Positions 27,001 through 36,800 of a stretch of 64,000 bases of DNA are shown here, piece by piece. Positions within the stretch are counted from its first letter, which is position 1. Each line of letters opens with the position of its first letter. The DNA is taken from NCBI GenBank assembly GCA_026874595.1, contig CM049310.1, positions 7,874,001-7,938,000 on the forward strand, written 5' to 3'. This stretch comes from Sipunculus nudus. Lineage: Eukaryota; Annelida; Sipuncula; Golfingiida; Sipunculidae. The notes beneath the pieces are model-generated. The model was not told the origin of the DNA and searched no databases. It worked only from the letters and a program-made list of their open reading frames with translations. The position numbers and the translations under genes were made by a program.

Positions 27001-30000
27001 TAAGTAGACTTGGAGCAAATTTATATTGCATTACTGAAATAATTTACTACAATTTGGGCTTAAAATCCATTGTTCTATTTGAAAAATATTTCAGTTATTA
27101 AATTTTTAGGTTACATCCTTTCTGGTTGAAAGATTTCTGGTATTGAACTTTGAATTAATACTAAAATAATATGTCTATTTAAACTGAATTATTTCTTCAC
27201 ATCGGTAGTCCCGGGATGGTGGAGAAAGCGATTCAGAGGCTGAGAGGGAGAAGTTAGAAGAAGTTGAGAGTATCCTCCGTGAGCACGATCCAGAGTTCCA
27301 AAGGTAGAATCATTGTCTTTTCTCATAGTTTGTTTTCATTTGATCAAATCGTATCAATATTTTTATTTGTAATTCTTATTAATTTCTAAATATTTGATAT
27401 GAACTCATGGGAATATTGCATAAAGTTTCAATATTTTGAGATATACCCTTTATGGAAATAACTATTTATAAGCCTTTTTGTTTTTATTAAAGTTTGAAAA
27501 GGCTTAAATCTTTTGGTATAAACCCATTGATGATTAAAGGATTATGTGTTCAGATCTTTCTCATCACATAAAGCATCTGATTTCAGTTATCTAGAAAAAC
27601 TTGCTGTGAAAAATAGCAGACTGTCGTGGGTTTAGTTGTACATGTACTGCCATCAAGTGATGAGTTGCCCAACTGTAAAACTCTCATGTTTTTTTTTTAT
27701 ATATTTCTGGCTTGGTCTTTCACTTTTTCTGATTTCTTATTTATGTATCTTTCTGTTTACCAGGCAGTGTAACCCTCAAGCTCTACCAGCCAATTACGAC
27801 ATAGCAGAGTATTACCGCATGCATGTTGGCATTGAAAGAATAAGGTAGGCTGGCTCATTTTCTACTTTTCTAGGTAATACTTGTATTCCATTTAAGAATG
27901 GAACATCACTTTGTGATTATGGCTTTGGACTTTTGAGCTGAAGGCTCTCTGTCTACCCTGCCAGTGCATCAAAGGCTCAAATGGTGAAATACTGATAGTA
28001 CCTCTTATTGAATACTGATTGAGATTTGTTCCAGTGCATGTCTTTAAACCAGCTATTCACCTGCTTTATATATAGAATTCTTGAGATTTTTGGCTTACTC
28101 TGCTAACCATATTAATGAGGTGTAGGTGATTCCTTTTATAAAATGTTCTTGTAAGGCCTCTGTGATAAATGTATGAACTTGAATATCTGCATGCTCTCTG
28201 TAAACATGGTCAGTTGACAAGCAAAAATATTAGTTCATCAATTGTTGTCTTGACTTAATACAACAATGCAGATTGTCCAAAATGAATTTAAAAGTGTCCG
28301 AAATGCTGCTTGCAGTTTTTAGCTCAGATGACTGAAAGTCAACTAGGCTATAGTGATCAGTCTTTGTCTGTTTGTCAGTCCGTTAACCAGGCACAAATCA
28401 TAACAGCTGGACCTGGTATCTTCTAACTTGACATCAGTGGGAGGTCCATGGAAAAACTCCTTGGAAACCTAAAGTTAGGTCTCTGTTATCCATATCCTTC
28501 GAGTTATGGGGCTCAGAAGTACCTCCAAGAATAATTAAAAATTTTATACAAAAGCTCAAGTATCTGAATAACTTATGCGTTGATCACCACGATTCTATGC
28601 ATGCATATTCATCATAGAGTGTTTCATCAGTTCCTGCAGACTGCTGGTGCCACCTGGATTTTTTCAATTTTTTTCATATTTTCTCTATTTTGAGACCTTA
28701 AAAGATGTTGTTGTCTATTAATTTGGCACAAAGCTTTACCATTCCACCTAGAAACTTATAACTTGTCATCATCATGGGAGGTCCATGAAACATCTCCCCG
28801 AAAATATCTTGAGAAATGCATGAATTTCTACATAGATGGAGAAAATTCATGCATATTTATCAAGGTAAGAGGTCAATTTTTTTCATATTTTCTCTATTTT
28901 GAGACCTTAAAAGATGATGTTGTCTATTAATTTGGCACAAAGCTTTACCATTCCACCTAGAAACTTATAACTTGTCATCATCATGGGAGGTCCATGAAAC
29001 ATCTCCCCGAAAACCTGAACTTTGGTCTTTGTTACCCTTATCCTTGGAGCTATGCGTCAGTTGAACTTTGAATACCACCTACAAAATTTGGCATTCAGAT
29101 GATAAATTACTTTTGTGAATGTCTTTCTAGACAGCGCGGCCTCATGACTCCTGGGTCACTTGTTAATCAGCTGAAGGATTTTACCAGTAGCCTTATTATT
29201 ATTAATGAACAACATGTATATCTAATATTATTCAGAAATATTCCATTGCTCCTATCTAAAAGCTCCTATCTTATTTTAGCTTAGATGTTTATATATCCCC
29301 ATTTAACTTTGATAAGGTGTTAAACATGAGGAAGAGAATACACCCAAATTTCTGAGAAAAAAATATTAAATCAAAGGGATATTTGCAGGATATGACTGAG
29401 ATTTTATCTGTTTATACTGGAATATCTTGAGAAATGCATGAATTTCAACATAGATGGAGAAAATTCATGCATATTTATCAAGGTAAGAGGTCACTAGTCT
29501 AATTTGTGGTATTGCTGTGATAACCTATGAGGAATATGATGCATTTTTATAAAACTAAACTGAAATATCAATTAATAAAATATCTTGCATAAATCAATTT
29601 CCAGCAATATCCACACTTTCATTGAGGTCAGACGTCACCACATTTTGATTGCACCATGGCGACTTACCAAAAATCTTATAGATTTTCATGAAACTCATTA
29701 TACATATTTACCAAAAGAGTTTCTCACCTCAATTAAAGCAAAATTAGAACATATTCACTGTAGTCACCAGGCTTTGTACAGGCCAGTTTGTGGTGTTGCT
29801 GCAATAACGTACAAAGAATATGATCCATTTTGATCAAACTCAATTGAAATATTAATCAATATAATATCTAGATTTATTTTGATTTCCAGCAAAATCCATG
29901 CATATTTAATGAGGTCAGAAGTGGCACCATAATGACTTACCAAAAATGTGATGGATTTTCATGAAGCTCAATATGAGTATTTACCAATACAGTCTTTCAC

Positions 30001-32513
30001 CTGAATTACATTCTCGGCTAAATTCAAGCATATTTAATGAGGTTAGAGGTCCAAAGATTTGTGACGGGCATATTATCCATCATTTGTGCTGCACTTGTTT
30101 TTTTTTGCTGTGTTTCACAAATCACTCCTCAAGTGTTTCTTTGTATTTAATTACCTTTTTCTCTTCCTTGTTCTTGATCAGAGTGCCAGAGCTGTTGTTC
30201 CAGCCGTCAATGGTAGGTCTGGAACAAGCAGGTATTGCTGAGACCATTGATTTTATGCTGAAGAAGTATACAACTAATGTTCAAAATAAACTAGTTCAGG
30301 TGAGTTACATTTATGTTATCACTGTATGATACACTGTGGTTGATTTTTTGTTTGCAAGGATATCATATTTGCGATACTGTAAAGTCTCGTGTACAAGCTG
30401 GAAAATTTATTCCCAAGTAACAATGTAAAAAATCCATAATGGCTGATACACAGGCCTAAAAAATTGACCACAGTCTGTCATGGACAACCAACCAAAAATT
30501 ATAAATTATATCAGATCTTTCAAATTAACTGCCAATATAAGTAAATGAAGGGTAATTACTACTTGTTTGATGTTAACTTGGGTCTTCATCCAGTTTTTAT
30601 GATTTTGCACACATTATTTAATATAATCAATATACATTCTAAAGGAAATACTCTGTGTAAGCTATTGTATGGTAAGATTGCGAATATGGAACCTGGATAA
30701 AACAACAAAAAATGGTGAAAATTATTAAATATTAACCTCATGAATATATGACGCCAACAGCAGTAACATTTGAAGATTATGAGAGACTTTCTGAACATCT
30801 GATAGTGTGAAACCTTTTTGTAATATAAAACATTTAGACGCTGATTACAATAGCAGACTTCAGAACAAGGTCACTCACAGATCTTGGTTCTTGAAACTAC
30901 AAACAAACCTTATTTTGTTGTGGAAATATTATTAAGTTCCATAAAACCCTGGCATTGAATAAAACATGCATTAGATTCACACAGTGGAGATGTGGTTCTA
31001 TAAGCAATACATGATCACACACAGGAAGGCCCTACTGGATACAGTAATACACCTTAGCTTTTTTTTCCATCCAGATCTTATATTTTGTAAGTATTTACAG
31101 ATCAAATGAAACTAAATTAAAATAATAGTCATACATTACTGGGGATGTATATATTTACAGAATGTTTTCCTGACTGGAGGGTGTGCGTCTTTCCCAAGAT
31201 TCCGTGATCGTTTAGAGAAAGAACTACTTGCCATGCGACCTTTCCAGTCATCATTTCAGGTCACCACAGCAGGTAATTATATATTCATTCAAGCCTCACA
31301 CATTACTCTTAGTTGTGCTTCTGGTGGTCTGGGTACTACAAGGGATGGAGTACTGTACAAATATATATGTAGTTTACAGCAGTGATATGGCACTAGAGTC
31401 CATCCATGTACTCATTTCAGGGTTGACAAAACCTTTTCAAGGACTCTGTTCTAGACATAGACTTGATGGTCCTTGACATGTAGTTGGACTAAGAGTCAAA
31501 TACTCAAGAAATTGAATCTAGTAGAAAAATTAAGGCTCTGATGAGTCTGATTTAAGAACAAACTATGACTGCACTAACATGTGTGAAACTTTTTATGGCA
31601 TATTAAGAAAAGAAGATATTACTCCGTAATTGTTCAGGTCTGCAGAAATTAAAAGTAAGATGGCAATCATTTGGTGGACCATTTTCTGATGAGTGTAACA
31701 GATTTGTCACCTGGCATATACAGTCATTGTTAGTTAAAGAAATCAAGTGAAAATACATGAATGTGGATAAAATTTAAATTTTTATAATTTGCTAATAACA
31801 AGTTTGTTTAAATAACAAAAATCAGACTCAGACTTAGACTTGGTTTCTCAAAAGAATCAGAGTTATAGGACTTGGACTCAACTGGTGTTGACTCAGATGT
31901 ACACTCTTACTTGGATAGTGTAGACTCCACTACAGCACTGGTGTATGTGATTTAGAAGACATTTGGTCATGTTGTCATCTTCCATTATGAAACTGCTGTG
32001 GATTACATGGTGATATTATAGGGCTGATTGAAAGGCTATGTACTGATGATATAAGTCTATTGTCAGACATTTCAGGATATACCTGGTAACTTCACTCTGT
32101 ATATGATTCTTAGCTATACATAACAGTGAGAAAGTTACTGTGTAACATGGACTGAAAAGTAAGAAAAGTTCAGCTGATATTCTTGAGCCAGAAATGTGTC
32201 ATATTTGTGTGGTAACCTCTTTCCCCTCCCAAAATGGAAAGTGACCTTCAGAATGAACGCTTTGGCTATTGCTTAATATTTAAAGGCACATTTATACAAG
32301 TTTTCAGTTTAGATTATGCTTGTTGTTTCAGCTGAACCAGTCCTGGGTGCATGGTATGGAGCAAGGAAATGGTCTCAAACTCCTGCCCTTAAAGTATACA
32401 GTGTAACACGCTCAGAGTATGATGAGAAAGGAGGGGAGTATCTGAAGGAACACTCAGCATCAAACCACTTCTACCCAACCCCTGTACAGCCTGTAGCTCC
32501 TACACCATCATAG
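9069..32513 (+). CDS. ACTR5: Actin-related protein 5 (INO80 complex subunit), 20 exons
   Basis: Nuclear actin-related protein; in known systems Arp5 with Ies6 couples the INO80 ATPase to nucleosome sliding. Exons: 9069-9078 (tentative), 13900-14010, 14713-14801, 15777-15884, 16386-16497, 17280-17375, 18142-18335, 19151-19267, 19754-19855, 22002-22079, 22808-22927, 24542-24673, 25241-25297, 26001-26109, 26509-26576, 27209-27303, 27764-27844, 30182-30299, 31161-31272, 32332-32513. All phases agree and total 2091 nt (696 residues plus TAG). Family motifs in order: [14 protein letters not shown] (about 37-50), [13 protein letters not shown] (126-138), SELLFECY (146-153), [18 protein letters not shown] (207-214), [16 protein letters not shown], then a long charged insertion (about 280-545), VFLTGG (601-606), AWYGARKW (643-650) and KGGEYLKEH. 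Human ARP5 is about 607 residues, so this protein is longer, chiefly in the insertion. All donors are GT; those of exons 3 (GTTTGA) and 8 (GTTTTT) are weak. The family assignment is near certain; exon 1 is not. Confidence 0.95.
10719..11276. repeat. 188-bp tandem array, about three copies
   Basis: GGTATATAAAATACTATTC begins at 10742 and 10930, and a variant at 11118, giving a period of exactly 188. Each unit contains AGGTTCCCAAG, ACACACAATCATACAATTTA and a short (AAAT)n. Copies 1 and 2 are almost identical; copy 3 is diverged and interrupted by a 13-base C run at 11156-11168. The array looks recently amplified. Confidence 0.85.
11285..11672 (+). mobile_element. Dispersed repeat family C, copy 1
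   Basis: Shares ordered blocks with 49311-49622, 41864-42274 and 28083-28225: TTTCTGGCTTCCTCTG at the start, CTCTGGCTTATCTGACTTG and GCCAGATGCCC in the middle, GTCCCCACATA, CCTGTGTGCGGTGATATC, and GGTCAGATTGGTGATTTAG at the end. Non-coding. Confidence 0.75.
12605..12715. mobile_element. Short GGTTTATCCAG / GATAAAAC-rich dispersed repeat
   Basis: Alternating forward and inverted copies of TTTTATCT and AGATAAAAC, with GGATTCATCCGGATTAATCC between them. This design resembles the elements at 49905-49995 and 58430-58880, where a short word and its complement recur. It may be a fragment of a palindrome-rich non-autonomous element. Confidence 0.4.
15038..15662. repeat. 48-bp minisatellite in ACTR5 intron 3
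   Basis: About 13 copies of a 48-bp unit containing TGTCCTGTTGACACTCTGGA and CTTATACAGCCTGATGTAAT. Because 48 is a multiple of three, long frames open on both strands (plus: [16 protein letters not shown] repeated; minus: another 16-residue unit). They lie between exons 3 and 4, about 115 bp before the exon 4 acceptor, and are not part of the Arp5 reading frame. Confidence 0.9.
16165..16325. mobile_element. GGACTTGGACTC-type dispersed repeat, copy 1
   Basis: Built of short recurring words (GGACTTGGACTC, GACTCAGACT) and ending TTATGGACTTGATTACATCA. A second copy lies at 31824-31945, also in an ACTR5 intron. Non-coding. Confidence 0.55.
16912..16949. repeat. (CT)n microsatellite
   Basis: CT-rich run in ACTR5 intron 5. 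Confidence 0.85.
19515..19724. repeat. 42-bp minisatellite in ACTR5 intron 8
   Basis: Five copies start at 19515, 19557, 19599, 19641 and 19683, each beginning ATGATGAAAGAAACATGC. The last unit ends about 30 bp before the exon 9 acceptor, so the array sits in the branch-point region. Period 42 keeps frames open on the minus strand; these are artefacts. Confidence 0.9.
20045..21430 (+). mobile_element. TTTTTAGCTCAGCTGACTG repeat cluster with internal tandem unit
   Basis: Three TTTTTAGC starts (near 20046, 20412 and 21361) border a block holding two diverged tandem units of roughly 430 bp (about 20490-20925 and 20926-21355). Each unit has GGAGCT/GGAGTT..CACCAAAT, TTATGCAAAAA, TTTTGGCC and AGTTACAGGAA in the same order. 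The first segment (20046-20395) matches 28316-28657 over about 340 bp. It resembles a widespread molluscan repeat type. No ORF is preserved. Confidence 0.7.
28083..28225 (+). mobile_element. Dispersed repeat family C, partial copy
   Basis: TTGGCTTACTCTG, ATTAATGA and TTGTAAGGCCTCTGTGA blocks match the 5' part of the family C copies at 11285, 41864 and 49311. The 3' half is missing. Confidence 0.5.
28316..28657 (+). mobile_element. TTTTTAGCTCA repeat, second copy in ACTR5 intron 17
   Basis: Matches 20046-20395 in the same orientation: TTTTTAGCTCAGATGACTG, CAGTCCGTTAACCAGG, CTGGACCTGG, TTAGGTCTCTGTTA and CATAGAGTGTTTCATCAGTT in order. Confidence 0.7.
28665..29013. repeat. 140-bp direct duplication with 69-bp spacer
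   Basis: 28665-28804 recurs at 28874-29013 with, by eye, one substitution (GATGTTGTTG against GATGATGTTG). The 69-bp spacer is itself repeated almost exactly at 29422-29494, so the block looks like a recent local duplication. Confidence 0.85.
29420..30070. mobile_element. TTTAATGAGGTCAGAGGTC repeat cluster
   Basis: Several diverged tandem units, each with TTTCCAGCAAAATCCA, CATATTTAATGAGGTCAGA, ACTTACCAAAAAT and ATTTTCATGAA. The same units occur at 61340-61640. The cluster ends about 110 bp before ACTR5 exon 18. The frames at 29585-29833 and the start of 29961-30329 come from it. Confidence 0.65.
31824..31945. mobile_element. GGACTTGGACTC-type dispersed repeat, copy 2
   Basis: Shares AGACTCAGACTTAGACTTGG, GGACTTGGACTCAACT and an end (GTAGACTCCACTACAGCACTG) with copy 1 at 16165-16325. 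Confidence 0.5.
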
Positions 32514-32625
32514 CAGATGTGTAAAATGTCACCATTGATACTGGATGAGATAATCACAAGAGAGCAATAGAGAAAACTGGTTATTAAGCCCGAGTGTATC
32601 GAAGTGACAGGCAACCACAAGTGGT

Positions 32626-32763
32626 CAGCCAATCAGAATGCAGCAGACAAAGGAAGCAGCCAATCATTACTGCAGACAAGTGTAGCCAATCACAGTGCAG
32701 CAAAGAAGTAAACAGTCATTTTCAGCAAAAAAGCATGTAGCCAATCAAAGTACAGCAAATAAA
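32626..32763 (+). repeat. Degenerate AGCCAATCA repeats in the ACTR5 3' UTR, ending at an AATAAA signal
   Basis: Downstream of the ACTR5 stop there are four irregularly spaced copies of AGCCAATCA followed by a GCAGC-like segment, with CCAAT starting near 32629, 32660, 32686 and 32741. A canonical AATAAA lies at 32758-32763, about 245 bp after the stop, and is the likely proximal polyadenylation signal. A second AATAAA at 33712-33717 could be a distal one. Confidence 0.55.
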
Positions 32764-33829
32764 CTAAAGCCTCATTTTATTTTAACAGGCACTACATGGT
32801 TGTGCTATAAATATATGAACAGACCTTAAAAGTCTATTCTATTTCTAAGAAAGGTTGAAAATGTTTTACCAGGTTCTATTTAATAATGATGGCAACGTAA
32901 ATCAAATTAAAAAAAAAATGGAATGTCAACTGAAATGTATTTCCTTGGGAATTTTTTCAATGCACATGGCTAACTCAGTCTATTGCTGTGGTCAATTACA
33001 GTTGCCATGATTATCAGTCTCTTCATGATTGCCTGGTTAAGGGTACAAGTCAATTTGGATGTCATATGATGCACCAGTATGATACAGTACCTTCAATACT
33101 TACCGTGTAGGGGTGAGAGAAAAAGTTGGCTCGATAAAAGATGGCATGTAGGATCAGAGCCATGGAAGTAAAGTGAATCTTGAATAATATGGAAGATGTT
33201 TTCATGTGGCAGAAACAAGAAAAGATCAGTTTGTTCACTCTGCCAGTTAAAACTGGGATAGACTGAGGAAATTTCTCACTATCATGTTCATATTAAAGAG
33301 TTGTTGAGGTCATATCCTAATAAGTAAACATTTTAGGAGACAGATTGTCTGATGTTAAATATGTATGATTTGTGTTTTTTTAGGAGTATGAGGCCAATTT
33401 TTATGAATGTGTTTCCACATGCAGGAAAAATTGCATATCATGGAAATGGTATACATGGTTTACCCTGGAGTAAAATATCTGCACACTGAAACATGGTCAT
33501 GGAAAGGGGGGGGGGGGGCTTTAAATAATCAACCAAGACTGTCATACTTAAATAGACAACCAACACATTTTATCCAATGCACACTTGTTATACTGGCATC
33601 AGTGTATCATTATCTTGATGATAAAGGTACATGCAATTGTTTTGGACACAGTCAGCAATATATGAACAGATGAATACCCTAATGAGCACATGATTTTATG
33701 GAAAGATTTGTAATAAAATATAATAAAAAATCTAATGATTACATTTTGTTTTACCATATAGTTGCATAATATTAATTATATTAAAATTGCCTACAATAAC
33801 ATGTTATGTATTCATGGTATAACTTTAAT
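32764..33829. other. Convergent intergenic spacer between ACTR5 and CIMIP2B
   Basis: Non-coding AT-rich sequence between the tail-to-tail genes. It includes a 13-base G run at 33506-33518 and the AATAAA at 33712. Neither the 88-residue frame at 33407-33673 nor its surroundings resembles a known protein. On the minus strand an ATTAAA (33824-33829) follows the CIMIP2B stop at once; I could not place that gene's true 3' end. Confidence 0.6.
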
Positions 33830-36800
33830 TTACGCGGTTGCCTTTAACCCAGGGACCGTCACTGGTTTGTCTTTCAGTGCATTCTGAGTACTGTGTCCAA
33901 ATGTCTGGCCATAGCGAAACTTCTCTCCTGAAAATAAATTTTAAAAAAATTAGAATGTTAAATCAAGTTTAAATAGGACAATGAATTTGGTTTAAAATTT
34001 AGAGTATTATGAAATCATTATCATAGTATGAATTAGGTGATCCTTTGGATGATTATTATGTAATGCATGCATAAAGACTGGAACCGTAAATAACTTGAAT
34101 ATATCACTCTTGCTAACATAATGTTCATAGCAGAACTAATCTTGTCTCAAAAAGATTAAATTAGAAACACCTTCCTAAAATCATGAATACACATATACCT
34201 CCACTGATATCGGTAGACAAGTGATGATAGACCTGTTACTTGTATGGTTGCCCAAGTTAAAAATGAACGGCCAAAACTGCTCTTCATATGAATCCAAATA
34301 GTACTACTATAATTGACGTTAGATATCGCTGGATATTTGCATGTCGCCTCTGAAATTATTCTTATTTCTGTTCAACCTTCATTTAAGGTTTATTACGGAA
34401 AAGGCGCCATTAATATAAAAATAACATTAGATGATATCATGTTACTAGATTTAAATATGTCTTATTTGAAAAAAAAATTGTGTGTATGCAGTATAAAAGA
34501 AGCTATAGTCCATACTTATTTAAATGTATACTTGACCCAATTTAGAAACTTGTGTAATACCTGGTATGTGTCCTGTGTAATGTGGTACGAGCCCGGACTC
34601 GACAGGGTAGATGGGTTTACCGGCAGCCCGTGGGTACGGCCTGCTGTCTACCTGAATCGGGCTTCCTTCCAGATCTTTCAGCCGCTTGACGTCATCAGTA
34701 AACTCGTTGAGTGCATTGTGGGTAATGATTGGGTAGCCGCTTCCGATCAAATTACGAGCACGAGGGACAAATCCAGTGTACCCTGAAAATACAGTTACCA
34801 AAGATGATGGAACTTATGACGCGGTATCATTAGTGTTCAAACTACTGTTAAAGCAATCACTTGTTAATTTAGTAAAAGGCGATATTATATGCAATGCGCT
34901 CATTAACCGCACGTATATATTGTGGGAGATAGTGAAGCATTCAATTTGTAGGCCATATTTTTCCGAAATTGAAAAAGTCTTCGTCAGGAACTGCATCCTC
35001 AAATTCTAACTTCCTCTCAGTTTTCATGCTCTCCTAGTGTTTTATAATTGTGTGTTTTTTTTTATCCGTAAATATTCCGTTTTAAACGCGAATTCTATTT
35101 TACATTCAGTACAATGGATCAATCCGACCGTACGGATATACCTATATAGCTTGTTGCTCACTGGCGATTTTGCCACGATGCCATGAGGCTGGAATCGCAA
35201 GGGACCTGCGATTGGTCGCCGATTGTAATATCGCTGGTGAGCGGGACTTGCGACGCGACATAGAGACTGGTCCGTCGCAGACGATCGCAAGGTTTCTGGC
35301 ATAACTGTTGCGTGCTTCTGCAATTGCTTGCGATGCAATTTGCGACTGAATATCATCTAATTGGTCGTGGTGCTTTGGTCAGGTGACTGAGCCTGCGACT
35401 TGTTCTACCCGTGTGGACACTATCTTGTTTATTTTATCACCTAAAACAACAACAACAAAAAAAAACAAACAAAAAAAAAAACAGACGTGATCTCGAGTCT
35501 GCGACTGTCTGCCGCCAGTCGCATGCAGTAGCAGAAGATCGAACACTGTCTGCGACTGGTCGGAGATAAAATTCACAGGAAAATCCAAAGTGAGCGGCAG
35601 GCGTGGGTGGCAGGCTTTATACTGCCCAATTCACAACCAGCTCTTGTTCATGCAGTTAACTGCATATTGGTTTAAGGGATTAATGTCGTAGATTAGATCC
35701 CGTGTCCCACAACGAATTAGTATTTCTAATGTTTCTAGAAAGGTACAATAAGAGATGAGGAAAGGGAGCCAATCCAGCCATGTGCCTCCAGCGATGACAA
35801 GTGGACTTAACCGTCATCGTGCGAGGACCTGCGGGACTGTCCATCCGGGGGTTTTTGCCAAATGGTCGTCGATTCGAGGACAAGAGTGTCATTGATTTTG
35901 TAGTAATAATGCATAGATCCCCCTCCGCCGTTCGATAAAACAGGCTTATAATATGTAAGGCCAATTATAACGCTTCTCTGCCTAAGTATCTTAACGGGGA
36001 ACATGGTGTGAGAGAACCATGGCCTGTTTAAGTCAACTGCTATAAAAAGAACACGTATGTATTTAGCAAATAGGGTGATTGTACTCCGTGCCTACACGAT
36101 CATAGGGCACTTCCCGATGATACTTACATATTTATTTCCGATATCCCCTTAGACGAAGGCCCAGAGGACGCATAAGTCATATATACAGGGCATATACCTC
36201 ATATATATGTAATTTTTTTTCTATCGTTTCTCTATCGTCTTCTTTCTGTCCGGTCCGCCTAGTTTATTGCGCCTTTGTATAATATGCGTCAAATTGGTTA
36301 CGTCCAAGGGAACTGCATACACTGAATTGTCCTATTGAGAGTGAATCCTGTATCTTTCTTCCAGTATTTTGTTGTGGCCCTAGACACGGATGGCTACGTA
36401 GAATGTCATGAAATAAAATTAGGTCAGCCATAGAAAGATCCCAACTGACCCTGTGCTTTTGATCTTTATATACATGTCTGGAGTCTACACGCAAGGGAAG
36501 ATTATTCGTGTATTGTGGGAGGATTCTTTAAGACTGAAGACGAAAATGTTAGAATTAAGGATTTTTCTTTTGTTCCTTCTGTTATCCAAAACGATGTCCG
36601 CAAAGCGCGAAGGAAACTTAATCAACAATATTGTTTTCCAGCTACGTCTGATCCTTTGTTTTAAGTGAATCTAATCTAGATGGCCTCAATAAACTGCAGG
36701 AAATAATTTGAGTCCACGACAAATATGAATGGAGCCAATCCTGTTATTTGTTAGACATTTATGAGAAAGAGAGACTTAGGGAATACAATGTCTTTTATTC

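Noticed and set aside
34313-34786. 157-codon plus-strand frame
   Set aside because: It is antisense to CIMIP2B exon 4, whose minus-strand product is clearly conserved; the plus frame has no family features.
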